From Luteibacter aegosomatissinici (GTDB taxonomy: Bacteria; Pseudomonadota; Gammaproteobacteria; Xanthomonadales; Rhodanobacteraceae), in the NCBI RefSeq assembly GCF_023078495.1, contig NZ_CP095742.1, forward strand, positions 3,038,001 to 3,102,000: 64,000 nt of DNA, written 5' to 3'. Every line of letters begins with the position of its first letter. The first letter of the stretch is position 1. The translations under genes and the position numbers were made by a program. Of the stretch, positions 23,601-31,163 are shown piece after piece. The notes below the pieces were generated by a model. It had not been told where the DNA came from, did no database searches, and worked only from the letters and a program-made list of their open reading frames with translations.

Positions 23601-24030
23601 CCGTGGTCGACAGCCTTGAACCGTCATCGAACACCACGTCCACACTGACGTAGTTGGCCGGGTTGGTCAGGTCATCCTTGTTGGAGCGCGGGAACACCAG
23701 CCACGAAAGCACGGTGTTGTCGGCTACCGGGACGCTCGTGGCAAAGAGGCGCGCGGTGAGCGGCGACCCGGTGGAGGTCCCTGCGTAGTGCAGCGAATGG
23801 GTACCGGTAAAGCCGACATCGGGCTTTGCGGTCAGCACGACGTCCTTGGAGGGGCCGCCCGCAATCTGGACGTCCAGGCCCCCAAACGGTGCCGCGGAAA
23901 GCGCGGGGTCACCGGCTTCAAACGAACTGTGGAATCCCGGCGTGGCCGCCAGCACACCTGCCGGCACCACCAACGATGCGATCGCGAGGGCAAGCGCCGC
24001 CCTGCTCCATCCCAGCTTCGTTTCGCCCAC
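20674..24030 (-). CDS. Secreted GH92 family alpha-mannosidase
   Basis: GH92 enzymes are calcium-dependent exo-alpha-mannosidases, often acting on alpha-1,2-mannose of glycoproteins or fungal mannans. The 1118-residue protein has a signal peptide ('ALALAIASLVVPAGVLAATP'), a beta-sandwich-like N-terminal module to about residue 210, then the GH92 core starting 'YVDTRRGSNANANFSRGNNF'. Core motifs are 'AMPHGFNFWTPVTN', 'GYVNNGLWDTYRTAWP'-like text (read as KPYVNNGLWDTYRTAWP), 'HHIIWMYDEAGQP' and 'GYPGDEDNGEMSAWWIFGA'. The last 130 or so residues look like an F5/8-type carbohydrate-binding module (SMYTISSGAAAAAPTGWKLE). The start is GTG. It separates comEC from exbB, which are neighbours in many relatives, so it may be a later insertion. 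Confidence 0.92.
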   Translation of the reverse strand: MGETKLGWSRAALALAIASLVVPAGVLAATPGFHSSFEAGDPALSAAPFGGLDVQIAGGPSKDVVLTAKPDVGFTGTHSLHYAGTSTGSPLTARLFATSVPVADNTVLSWLVFPRSNKDDLTNPANYVSVDVVFDDGSRLSTTAARDQHRVPATAKGQGEGRVLYPDQWNYVSVDLGAVAKGRKVKSIELAADAPAGKAFEGWVDDIRIGAQPAFESSHPTDYVDTRRGSNANANFSRGNNFPAVAMPHGFNFWTPVTNSGSNWLYQYQDRNGDDNRPRIEAFQLSHEPSPWMGERQTFQVMPAQAESGAPALKRETRALSFTHDEETAHPDYYGVHFDNGIRTEITPTDHAALFRFTFTGKRAQLVFDNLNDKASVTLDPAGRSIQGWSDVKSGLSTGATRMFFYAEFDKPVAESGRLAGEKRDAASAWFGFDTAKKGGKQVTMRIATSLISVDQAKANLSQEVAANDTFDSVRERARKAWDDRLGRFQVEGASRDERTILYSNLYRLFLYPNQAYENTGTKDAPKWQYASPFSAATGENTDTHTGARIVDGKPYVNNGLWDTYRTAWPAYALFTPTEAGQMIDGFVQQYRDGGWIARWTSPGYADLMVGTSSDVAFADAWLKGVRNFDVANFYLSAIRNASTVSTDVKGAGRKGIERSLFNGYTDDDVKEGLSWSTAGYINDFGIANLADALSKDGANAGSYKNYADDAQWYRARAVGYANLFEPEVGFFVARDPAGKWRWNAKNFSPIRWGGDYTETNAWNMAFDAPQDGAGLAGLYGGREGLGAKLDAFFSAPGNYDVGDYGGEIHEMLEARDVRMGQYGHSNQPSHHIIWMYDEAGQPWKTQDKLRDAMSRLYVGSEIGQGYPGDEDNGEMSAWWIFGAAGFYPLRMGTPEYVIGAPYFPHMSIKLENGATLDIRAPGVSDTNRFVQSLKVNGQPWNKLTLPHELLAKGATLEFTMGSAPSNWGTGADALPASITAEGAKPSPLHDVLQAADLTLDGKKAASLAAAVDNDSSTELALPTGKAVIVDRLAKPANVSMYTISSGAAAAAPTGWKLEGSTDGKHWQVLDARQGETFPWHRQTRAFAIAKPGAYAHYRLTLDGTGPAAVAELELLAR

Positions 24031-24132
24031 GCGCTGTTCCCCTAAGTTTTATGGATCGCGCATTTAAATCGTTCTAAATCGCGAATGTCAAACCGCACTG
24101 CAACACATGCGCCCCACCTGTGACCGCTATCC

Positions 24133-26439
24133 CTACTCCCTCCAGTAGCGATTCGCTGGCCGTCGCCACTCGCGGGCAACGCGGGGCGCCCCGCTCGCGG
24201 GCACATCGATGCGAACCGCACCGCTGCGTGCCGTGTCGTACACCTGCGCACCCACCGCGGCATGCCGATCCACGACCAGGGGATGCGGATGGCCAAACCG
24301 GTTGCGCCAGCCCGAGGATGCGACGGCTACGCCAGGCCGCACCTTGCGCAGCCACGCCGCGGACGATGAATGGCGGCTACCGTGGTGCGCGATCGTAGTG
24401 ACCGTGGGCAAGGCCGACACCAGGTCCGCCGCGAGCATGCGCGCCTCCGACACGGCGCCGATATCGCCAGTCAGTAAAAGGCGGCCACCCGTCCCCTCGA
24501 TGGCCATGACGCACGAGCGCTCATTGGCCTTCACCTTGCCGGTGGTGGGCCCGGGGACCGCCATAAAGCGAAAGCCCACGCCATCCCACTCCCACGGCGC
24601 TATCGCCGCGCAGTCTTCGGCGGGAAAAGGCAGCCGGTCAGGCTCGCCGGAAAGCACGCGCGCACCGGGATAACGCCGCTGCACCGACCGCGCACCCCCG
24701 GCGTGGTCGTTATCGCCATGGCTCACCACCAACATGTCCACCGGCCCCATGCCCAGGGCTGTGACAGCCGGCAGGACGATGCCTGCGCCCGCGTCGTGGC
24801 CTGCGGCGAGCTCGGGACCGGCGTCGTACACCAGCGTGTGCGTTCGCGTGCGCACCAGCACGGCGAGCCCCTGGCCCACATCCAGCACCCAGGCACGAAA
24901 CCCGCCCGGCGTCGTCGACTCGCGTAGTGGCACCAGCAACGGAAGAAAACCAAGCAGCGCGAAGCCCCGCAGGGGCACGCCACGCGGCGCAAACACCCAC
25001 GTGGCCGCGGCGGTCGCGAGCAGCACCGTCCAGGGTCCGGAATCGGGCACGGTAAGCTGGCCACCTGGCACGGCCGCCAGGGGTGTGAGCACGCGCCAGA
25101 GACCCTGCAAGAGGGCCGACGCGGCCTGGAGCAGCGGCGATGCCACGGCAGCAAGCGGCAGGCTCGCACATCCAACGAGGACGAGCGGGATCACCGCAAA
25201 GCTCACCAACGGCGCCGCAATGACATTGGCGGCGAACGACACGAGCGAGGCGCTGCCGAACAGCCACAGCGACACCGGTAGCAGCGCCACGCTCATCACG
25301 GCCTGCGTACGGACCATGGCCATGAGCCGCCCGTACCACCCGCTTGCCGCGGGAGCGACACAGGCCATGAGGAATGCAACGCCCGCGAACGAAAGCCAGA
25401 ACCCCGGCGCGAGCACGGCCAGGGGATCGACGACGAGTACCGCGAGCAGCGCGAATGCCAGCAAGGAAAGACCACCTGCCCGGCGACGGGCCACGGCGGC
25501 GATAACCAGCACCGCGACCATGAGCAGCGCGCGCACCGTGGGCAGCCCCATGCCCGCCAGCAAACCATAGCCAAGCGCGACCCCCATGCCGAACACCGCC
25601 TGCGCGATACGCCGTGGCAAGCGCGTGGCAAGCCACGGCAACAACACGTACACGCCCCGGACCAGTAACACGCCTCCGCCGGCGGCGACGCCGATATGAA
25701 AGCCGGAGATCGCGATGAGATGGGACGTGCCCGTCGCCCGCGCCACATCCCAGTCCGCCGCATCCAGCCCGCGCGTGTCGCCCACAGCCAGCGCCTTGAG
25801 CACCCGCGCTTCGCGTCCACCAATGACGCCATCGACGCGCTTCCCGATCGCATCGCGCCAGCCATTGATGCAACGCCCCTGGGCCAGTCGCGCATTCGTC
25901 GGCGATGGGCGCACATAGCCCGTGGCCACCACGCCTGCCAGCAGCGCCCTGCGTTCTGCATCACTGCCGCCTGGATTGACGACGCCGCGTGGCCTGCGCA
26001 GGCGTACCGTGAGACGCCAGTATTCACACGGCGCAGGGGCCCGGTTCGCGCGGTACCAGGTAAGCCGCAAGGGACCGCCAAGATGCGGTTCGCCGGCACG
26101 GGGCACGGGCTGGAACAGGAAAGCGATATCCGCGCCGCGGCGGCGCGGTAAATCGGCGATACGGCCCGTGATGACAAGATCCGTGCCCTCCAGCCCCGGC
26201 TCCAGGCGATTGGCCATGCGATGCGCCGCGTGCAGCGCGGCCCAACATCCAAACACGACGATGACGGCTGGCAGGCGCAGGAGCGCCAGTCGCCGGACGA
26301 CAAGCAGCAACAAGGCCAGCCCTGCGGCCATGCAAAGCGCCAGCACCGACGGTAGCGCTGGAAGCACCTGCACCACCGCACAGCCCGCCAGTGCGGCGAC
26401 CGCGAAGGTGCACAAGTTGAACGGTGGTGCACGAAACAA
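24133..26439 (-). CDS. comEC: DNA internalisation protein ComEC/Rec2
   Basis: ComEC forms the inner-membrane channel for single-stranded DNA in natural transformation. The 768-residue protein has an N-terminal membrane part with a DUF4131-like periplasmic OB region ('GTDLVITGRIADLPRRRGAD'). The competence domain of several helices follows ('LIAISGFHIGVAAGGGVLL', the family's SGxH signature). The C-terminal metallo-beta-lactamase-like domain contains 'LVVSHGDNDHAGGARSV' and 'TTIAHHGSRHSSSAAWL'. There is no ATG in frame at the 5' end: the first usable start is TTG 26437-26439, which gives MFRAPPFNL and a good membrane helix. Its position upstream of exbB-msbA-lpxK, now interrupted by the GH92 gene, matches xanthomonads. 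No other competence gene is nearby. Confidence 0.92.
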   Translation of the reverse strand: MFRAPPFNLCTFAVAALAGCAVVQVLPALPSVLALCMAAGLALLLLVVRRLALLRLPAVIVVFGCWAALHAAHRMANRLEPGLEGTDLVITGRIADLPRRRGADIAFLFQPVPRAGEPHLGGPLRLTWYRANRAPAPCEYWRLTVRLRRPRGVVNPGGSDAERRALLAGVVATGYVRPSPTNARLAQGRCINGWRDAIGKRVDGVIGGREARVLKALAVGDTRGLDAADWDVARATGTSHLIAISGFHIGVAAGGGVLLVRGVYVLLPWLATRLPRRIAQAVFGMGVALGYGLLAGMGLPTVRALLMVAVLVIAAVARRRAGGLSLLAFALLAVLVVDPLAVLAPGFWLSFAGVAFLMACVAPAASGWYGRLMAMVRTQAVMSVALLPVSLWLFGSASLVSFAANVIAAPLVSFAVIPLVLVGCASLPLAAVASPLLQAASALLQGLWRVLTPLAAVPGGQLTVPDSGPWTVLLATAAATWVFAPRGVPLRGFALLGFLPLLVPLRESTTPGGFRAWVLDVGQGLAVLVRTRTHTLVYDAGPELAAGHDAGAGIVLPAVTALGMGPVDMLVVSHGDNDHAGGARSVQRRYPGARVLSGEPDRLPFPAEDCAAIAPWEWDGVGFRFMAVPGPTTGKVKANERSCVMAIEGTGGRLLLTGDIGAVSEARMLAADLVSALPTVTTIAHHGSRHSSSAAWLRKVRPGVAVASSGWRNRFGHPHPLVVDRHAAVGAQVYDTARSGAVRIDVPASGAPRVAREWRRPANRYWRE

Positions 26440-26542
26440 CGCGGTGGCCTGCGATGGCGAATGAGGATCGCCAGCGTAGGAGGCAACACAAAGGCAATGG
26501 CTCTACACGCTGTGTCGGCGTATGACGCTAAGCGATGTCAGC

Positions 26543-27100
26543 TCAATCCCGCCTGCCGCGCGAACCGCGATCGCGCCCCTGCCCGGGCGATCCTTGCGGC
26601 GGCCGCTGACCACCGCCCACGTTCGACGGCGGCGATGGCCGGTTACCATGCCATCCACCCGGCGGAGGCGGCCTGCCACCATCGTGCCAGCCACCCGGCG
26701 GCGGCCGGTGATCGTCCCCGCGGTTACCCCACCCACCCGGCGGTGGCGGGCGGCCGTGCCAGCCACCATCACCGGGCCGCGGCGGCGGTCGGTTATTCCA
26801 ACCGCCTGGCGGCGGTGGACGGCCGTGCCCATAACGGTCGCCGTAATAACGGCGGCCATACGCATCGCGATAGATCACCGTGGTGCCGCCATAACAGCAC
26901 CCGCCGTACCCGTAATAGCCGTAGTCCGGACCGTCGTAATAGCCGACACCGCCGCCCACCACGGTCGTCGTGGTTTGCGTGCCGTAATACGTATCCGCAC
27001 CCGTGCCATTACGCACGTAGCCATAGCCCGGATCGTAGTAACACCCGGTGAGCGCAAGACAGGCAGGCAAAGCCAGCAGGGGCAGCGACAATCGGCGCAT
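26543..27100 (-). CDS. Lipoprotein with Gly/Tyr-rich and PPPPGGW-repeat regions
   Basis: The 185-residue protein starts with a lipoprotein signal (RRLSLPLLALPACLALTGC), with the lipobox Leu-Thr-Gly-Cys. A Tyr/Gly-rich part follows (repeated YYG, YGY, GYYD motifs; 'GYGGCCYGGTTVIYRDAYG'). The C-terminal half consists of imperfect repeats of the type RPPPPGGW-H/N-G/N-RPPPP ending in an Arg/Gly/Asp tail. The ATG at 27098-27100 puts the signal peptide at the N-terminus; a longer start adds nine unrelated residues. Low-complexity lipoproteins of this type are common in Xanthomonadales envelopes, but I know no function. It lies between comEC and the AlgP-like gene on the same strand, with a terminator just upstream. 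Confidence 0.78.
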   Translation of the reverse strand: MRRLSLPLLALPACLALTGCYYDPGYGYVRNGTGADTYYGTQTTTTVVGGGVGYYDGPDYGYYGYGGCCYGGTTVIYRDAYGRRYYGDRYGHGRPPPPGGWNNRPPPRPGDGGWHGRPPPPGGWGNRGDDHRPPPGGWHDGGRPPPPGGWHGNRPSPPSNVGGGQRPPQGSPGQGRDRGSRGRRD

Positions 27101-27162
27101 ACGAGCCTCGGTGTGAGTGATTCCCACACTGCGCCGCGTTCGTTGAACGGGCGCTAAAAAAG

Positions 27163-27186
27163 AAAGGGCCGCGAAAGCGGCCCTTT
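27163..27186. terminator. Terminator hairpin after the AlgP-like gene
   Basis: A perfect 10 bp stem AAAGGGCCGC/GCGGCCCTTT with loop GAAA is followed on the minus strand by A/T-rich sequence (TTCTTTTTTAGC). It lies 22 bp after the stop codon of the AlgP-like gene on the minus strand and upstream of the lipoprotein gene. Confidence 0.8.
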
Positions 27187-27208
27187 CCCTCTGTTCAGGC
27201 GGAACGGA

Positions 27209-28084
27209 TCAGCCCTTGTTCTTCTGCTGATCGCCGCGCTCGTGCGCGCTGTTGGAATAGCTGGCTTCCGGCGACGGCACCTTGGGCGCATCCGTCTCGT
27301 TACCCGGTTGCGTACCCGGGTTGCCATTGCGATCACCGGCTGGCCACGACGGCGGCTGGCGATCGCGCTCCTTCTTCGCCTCGAGCAAAGCCTGGATATG
27401 CGCCACGGCCTCTTCCTGGCTGATGTGCTGGACCGGCTCATTCGCGGGCGCGGCGGGCTTGGCCTTCGGCGCGGGACGCGGACGCGGCGCCGTGCGTGCC
27501 GCCTTCGGCGGTGTCGCGGCCGGTGCGACGGGCTTCGTCGCCGGTGCCTTCTTCGGGGCCGCCTTGCGGCTGGCGGTCTTCGGTGCCGTGCCCACGGAAA
27601 CCTTCTTTGCTGCCGTCTTGCGGCTGGCCGTCTTCGGCGCGGCACCCACGGTTACCCGCTTCGCTGCCGCTTTCCGCCCCGCCGTCTTCGGCGATGCGCC
27701 AACCGCGACCTTCTTCGCTGCGGCCTTGCGAGCCGCCGGCCTGGGCGCGGCCTTCTTCGCAACGGTGCGCCTGGCGGGCGCCTTGCGGGCCACGGCCTTC
27801 TTGACCGATGCCTTCTTCGCCGCCTTCTTCGTCGCTACCTTCCTGGTCGCGACTTTCTTGGTCGCGGCCTTCTTGGTAGCGGCCTTCTTCGCGACCTTCT
27901 TTGCCGCCGCCTTGCGGGCCGGCGCCTTCTTCACCGCTTTCTTCGCGGCGGGACGTGCGGCCTTGCGTACGGCTTTCTTCGCGGCAGCGGCTTTCTTGAC
28001 CGATGCCTTCTTTACTGCGGATTTCTTCGTTGCCGATTTCTTCGCCGTGGACTTCTTCGCGGCAGACTTACGGGTGGTTGCCAT
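27209..28084 (-). CDS. Histone H1/AlgP-like Lys-Ala-rich DNA-binding protein
   Basis: The 291-residue protein opens MATTRKSAAKKSTAKK. Its first two thirds are tandem KKAA/KKVA-type repeats (for example 'KKAAAKKVAKKAATKKAATK'), the hallmark of bacterial histone H1-like proteins such as AlgP of Pseudomonas and Hc1-like proteins. The region bears repeated 'VSVGTAPKTASRKAA'-like units in its middle. The last part is different: a Pro/Arg-rich linker ('APRPRPAPKAKPAAPANEP'), then a short helix-forming stretch ('HISQEEAVAHIQALLEAKKE') and an Asn/Gly/Pro-rich tail. ATG 28082-28084 is the correct start; the longer upstream frame is unrelated. It probably binds DNA through charge. The repeat region should be prone to slippage, so strain-to-strain length changes are expected. 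Confidence 0.85.
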   Translation of the reverse strand: MATTRKSAAKKSTAKKSATKKSAVKKASVKKAAAAKKAVRKAARPAAKKAVKKAPARKAAAKKVAKKAATKKAATKKVATRKVATKKAAKKASVKKAVARKAPARRTVAKKAAPRPAARKAAAKKVAVGASPKTAGRKAAAKRVTVGAAPKTASRKTAAKKVSVGTAPKTASRKAAPKKAPATKPVAPAATPPKAARTAPRPRPAPKAKPAAPANEPVQHISQEEAVAHIQALLEAKKERDRQPPSWPAGDRNGNPGTQPGNETDAPKVPSPEASYSNSAHERGDQQKNKG

Positions 28085-28248
28085 GCGCTCACTCCTCCTG
28101 CGGTAGTAGCCGACGCGAACCGCCCCCCAGCGGGGAAACCCGCGTGCATGCCGGACGATCAAAAGCGATCAAAACGATCCGGTAGTCGGATGATCTAACA
28201 CATGTCGGCGGAAGTCACATCAATTTGTCGGAAAAGTTCAGTTCCGAA

Positions 28249-28857
28249 TCAGAAAGCGCCTGGCTGCGAGATGACACTAAGAAAGTGCGGGAGCACATCC
28301 GGGCGCAGGATGATGGTGAACAACACGCCGTAGGCCGCACCCCACAGGTGGGCGCCATGGTTGACGTTATCGCCGCCCCGGCGATCCATGTAGATCGAAT
28401 ACACCACGAACAGGATGGCGTAGAGGATCGCGGGCATCGGAATGATAAACACCAGGATCTTCGACCACGGAGCGATCAGCACATAAGCGAACAGCACGGC
28501 GGACACCGCGCCCGACGCGCCAAGGCTGGTGTAACCGGCATTCTTGCGGTTCTTCATATACGTCGGAAGAATCGAAAAGAGCAGCGCGCCGATATAGAAC
28601 GTGACGAAGCCCAAGGGTCCCATCGAGGCGGTGTAGAGCTGCTCCATGACCCGGCCGAAGAAGAACAGCGTGAGCATGTTGAAGAACAGGTGGCCGAAAT
28701 CCGCGTGCACCAGGCCATAGCTCACCAGGCGGTAGTACTCGCGGCTGCGGTTGATCGCGGGTGGCCACAGCACCAGGTCATCCATGAGCCGGCGGTTTTG
28801 TAGCGCGATGAACGAGACCACACAGGTCACGAGGATAATGAGGATCGTGGTGATCAT
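28249..28857 (-). CDS. Rhomboid family intramembrane serine protease
   Basis: The 202-residue protein has six membrane helices and the catalytic dyad of rhomboid proteases. The serine is in 'GASGAVSAVLFAYVLIAP' (GxSG) and the histidine in 'NVNHGAHLWGAAYGVLF'. The oxyanion-side motif 'HADFGHLFFNMLTLFFFG' is also present. The ATG at 28855-28857 begins directly with the first helix (MITTILIILVTCVVSFIALQ); the longer upstream frame is Arg/Ser-rich shadow. Rhomboids cleave membrane-embedded substrates, but the target here is unknown. It is divergent from the phzF-like gene and downstream of nothing on its own strand, so it is probably monocistronic. Confidence 0.92.
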   Translation of the reverse strand: MITTILIILVTCVVSFIALQNRRLMDDLVLWPPAINRSREYYRLVSYGLVHADFGHLFFNMLTLFFFGRVMEQLYTASMGPLGFVTFYIGALLFSILPTYMKNRKNAGYTSLGASGAVSAVLFAYVLIAPWSKILVFIIPMPAILYAILFVVYSIYMDRRGGDNVNHGAHLWGAAYGVLFTIILRPDVLPHFLSVISQPGAF

Positions 28858-28984
28858 GCGTGACGACTGCGTCCTGGAAACGGCAAACCAGCGCGCATCT
28901 TGGCGGCATCGCGCGGGCTTGTGAACCCCGCCACACCCCCGATGGGGGCTATCATTCACGCCCCCCCCTTCCCCACCCCTGCCG

Positions 28985-29860
28985 ATGTCCCCCATTCGAT
29001 ACAAGCAGCTCGATGTCTTCGCCGCCCGCCATGGCGGTGGCAACCCCCTCGGCGTAGTGATCGATGCCCAGGGCTGGTCGGACGAACGCATGCAGCGCTT
29101 TGCCCACTGGACCAACCTGGTCGAGACCACGTTCCTGCTCCCGGCACGTGCCGAAGGCGCCGATTACCGCGCGCGTATCTTCACGCCCAGCAAGGAAATT
29201 CCCTTCGCCGGCCACCCCACGATCGGCAGCGCGCATGCCGCGCTGGACGCCGGCCTGATCACGCCGGATGCGGCAGGCGTCGTCTGGCAGGAATGCGGCG
29301 CCGGCGTGCTTCCGATCCTCGTGGAAGGGACGGGTCCCGAGCGCGAGCTGTTCGTGCAATCGCCCAAGGCGCGCGTCGTCGGCGATGCCTCGCGCGGCGG
29401 CGAATGCCTTTCAAGCGTGCTCTATGGCGTCGCCCTCGGCGCGCTGAAGCCGGCCTGCGTGGAAGGTGGCCGCCGCTGGTGGGTTGCTGAATTTGCCGAT
29501 GAAGCCGCCCTGCGCGGCTGGCGGCCCGATCACGCGGCCATCCGTGCCCTGGCGCTGGCCACCGATACGCTGGGCCTGTGCATCTTCGCACGCACCCCCG
29601 AAGGCCTGGCCGTCCGCGCCTTTCCCGCGGGCGTCGGCATTGTCGAGGATCCCGCCTCGGGCGCCGCCAACGGCCTGATTGCCGCTTACGTCGCCACGCA
29701 TGACACCAGCGGTGCACTGGCCAGGGGTTATGTCGTCAGCCAGGGCCGCGAAGTGGGCCACGATGCCCGGATCATCATTCGCATCGAGGGCGAACACGTG
29801 TGGGTGGGCGGCCGCACCAACACCATCATCGATGGCAGCGTGGATTGGCGCGACGCCTGA
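28985..29860 (+). CDS. PhzF family phenazine biosynthesis-like protein
   Basis: The 291-residue protein has the two-lobed diaminopimelate-epimerase-like fold of the PhzF family. The N-terminal motif is 'YKQLDVFAARHGGGNPLGVV', with the conserved catalytic Glu in 'NLVETTFLLPA'. Family motifs 'IFTPSKEIPFAGHPTIGSAH' and 'FPAGVGIVEDPASGAANGLI' are present. There are no other phenazine genes near, so this is most likely one of the many orphan PhzF-like isomerases of unknown substrate. The stop codon is four bases before the stop of the convergent amidinohydrolase gene, leaving no room for a separate terminator. Confidence 0.9.
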   Translation: MSPIRYKQLDVFAARHGGGNPLGVVIDAQGWSDERMQRFAHWTNLVETTFLLPARAEGADYRARIFTPSKEIPFAGHPTIGSAHAALDAGLITPDAAGVVWQECGAGVLPILVEGTGPERELFVQSPKARVVGDASRGGECLSSVLYGVALGALKPACVEGGRRWWVAEFADEAALRGWRPDHAAIRALALATDTLGLCIFARTPEGLAVRAFPAGVGIVEDPASGAANGLIAAYVATHDTSGALARGYVVSQGREVGHDARIIIRIEGEHVWVGGRTNTIIDGSVDWRDA

Positions 29861-29864
29861 TCAC

Positions 29865-30719
29865 TCAGGCGCCCATCGCTTCATCCAGGCGCAGGGTCAG
29901 GCACTTCGCCGCCCCACCGGACTTCATGTACTCATCGAGGGCGACCTCGATGACCATGAACCCGGCAGCCTCCAGACGCGAACGCAAATCCGGGCTGGCA
30001 CGGTTGAGGATAACCACGCGGCCCACGTTCACCGCGTTGCAGGCGAATGCCACGGCATCGTGTTCATCCACGATGATCCGCTCTGAAGGCGGCACGTGGC
30101 GCTCGATCAGCGCGAGCGAGGCCGCATCGAAGGCCGCCGGGAAATACAGCGTGTAGCCATTCGCCAGCGGACAGAAACACGTGTCCAGGTGGTAGAAGCG
30201 CGGATCGGCCAGCTTCAGTGGCAGCACCTCGACATCCAGCAACCGGGCCAGCGCCGGGGCGGCATCCAGGTCGGAGCGGTGGCCGTGGCCCATCCACAGG
30301 CGACGGTTCGTCCCGCGATCGAACAGCGCATCACCGGCACCCTCGAAGAAGATGCCGTCCGGCAGTTCCACGATATCGAAGCCGTGCCGGGCAAAGAACG
30401 CATGGTTATGCGGCTCTTCGCCCTTGCGCTCGTCGTAGCGAAAGCGGCTGGGCACGAAGCTGTTGCCGAACACCAGGCCCGCGTTCGCGGCGAACACCAT
30501 ATCGGGCTGCCCCGGTGCCGGGGGCTGGATCACCACGTCGGCGTGGCGCTGCACCGTCTCACGAAGCGCATCCCACTGACGCTCGGAGCGTTCGCTCGTG
30601 GTGTCATGTACATGGCCGGTCATCCAGGGATTGATGACGTAGCTGACCTCGAAATACGTGGGGGCGCACATCAGGATGCGAGGCACCGTGCGCTCGAAGG
30701 TCGGGGTCGTTTCTGCCAT
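29865..30719 (-). CDS. Amidinohydrolase/DDAH-like (guanidine-modifying superfamily)
   Basis: The 284-residue protein belongs to the amidinotransferase/arginine-deiminase fold family, closest in look to dimethylarginine dimethylaminohydrolases and ornithine-producing relatives. The N-terminus 'RILMCAPTYFEVSYVINPWM' and 'PDMVFAANAGLVFG' carry the substrate-binding Asp and Asn. The catalytic His is in 'RFYHLDTCFCPLANGY' and the catalytic Cys in 'GGAAKCLTLRLDEA' at the C-terminus. It probably hydrolyses an arginine-type guanidino group, but the substrate is not certain. The start ATG 30717-30719 and first codons can pair with an inverted repeat 37 bases upstream, so translation may be regulated (see findings). 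Confidence 0.85.
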   Translation of the reverse strand: MAETTPTFERTVPRILMCAPTYFEVSYVINPWMTGHVHDTTSERSERQWDALRETVQRHADVVIQPPAPGQPDMVFAANAGLVFGNSFVPSRFRYDERKGEEPHNHAFFARHGFDIVELPDGIFFEGAGDALFDRGTNRRLWMGHGHRSDLDAAPALARLLDVEVLPLKLADPRFYHLDTCFCPLANGYTLYFPAAFDAASLALIERHVPPSERIIVDEHDAVAFACNAVNVGRVVILNRASPDLRSRLEAAGFMVIEVALDEYMKSGGAAKCLTLRLDEAMGA

Positions 30720-30772
30720 GGAAGCTATGCGCCTTGACGGGGGAACGAGCCCCCATCATGGCAGAAAGGCGC
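30710..30772 (-). promoter_or_regulatory. Inverted repeats that can sequester the start codon of the DDAH-like gene
   Basis: On the minus strand TTTCTGCCATG (30767-30757) is a perfect 11-base complement of CATGGCAGAAA (30720-30710), which contains the ATG and the next codons. Between them lies a GGGGG/CCCCC hairpin (30754-30739). A second pair, GCGCCTT (30772-30766) with AAGGCGC (30735-30729), overlaps and would be in competition with it. The pattern is clear; a regulatory role is inferred. Confidence 0.45.
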
Positions 30773-30781
30773 GGTGGCGCG

Positions 30782-31063
30782 TCAATGCAGGCCGTCGCAG
30801 ATCGCATCCACCGAAAGCGAGGAGAAATGCAGCTCCATCAGCGCCTCGCGCAGGGACTCCCGGGAGTTTACCTCGCTCTCCACCTGCTCACCGACACTGG
30901 CGGGCGAGACGTGGACGAAGCGGTGGCCATCCTGGTACGCGATGCCTTCGTCGTGCACGGTCTGCTTGGTCAGCACCTTGAACGTGCCGTCGTTCGACTC
31001 ACGCACGGTCACCGCCCGGCCCTCGTGCTGGCCCTCGTACACCGTTTTCCAGCTTGCGGTCAT
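30782..31063 (-). CDS. Small hypothetical protein (93 aa)
   Basis: The 93-residue protein MTASWKTVYEGQHEGRAVTV... has no signal peptide and no membrane segment. It looks like a small beta domain (repeating charged/hydrophobic strands 'RAVTVRESNDGTFKVLTKQT', 'GHRFVHVSPASVG') followed by one helix ('SRESLREALMELHFSSLSVD'). I recognise no family. ATG 31061-31063 was chosen because it is the strongest internal start; an earlier start at 31114 adds 17 residues. It lies between two metabolic genes on the same strand with gaps of 62 and 100 bp, so it could be independent. The single Cys near the C-terminus is not in a known motif. Confidence 0.65.
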   Translation of the reverse strand: MTASWKTVYEGQHEGRAVTVRESNDGTFKVLTKQTVHDEGIAYQDGHRFVHVSPASVGEQVESEVNSRESLREALMELHFSSLSVDAICDGLH

Positions 31064-31163
31064 GTTTTCTCGCCTGGGAAGCCGCACAACATCGTGCCGC
31101 CCGATTGTCACCAACCCGGCGGCGTAGCGATTGTGAAGACGTGCGTAAAAACGCTCTAACGCT

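Noticed and set aside
26461-27051. Plus-strand frames rich in Arg/His/Pro opposite the repetitive lipoprotein
   Set aside because: The minus-strand frame has a proper lipoprotein signal and stop; the plus-strand frames are low-complexity shadows without a start signal.
27242-28198. 318-codon frame opposite the AlgP-like gene
   Set aside because: It is a Leu/Arg/Gly-rich mirror of the Lys/Ala repeat. Repetitive DNA free of stops on one strand is often open on the other.
28985-29860. PhzF-like gene as evidence for phenazine production
   Set aside because: No phzA-G genes are nearby and orphan PhzF-like proteins are common in non-producers.
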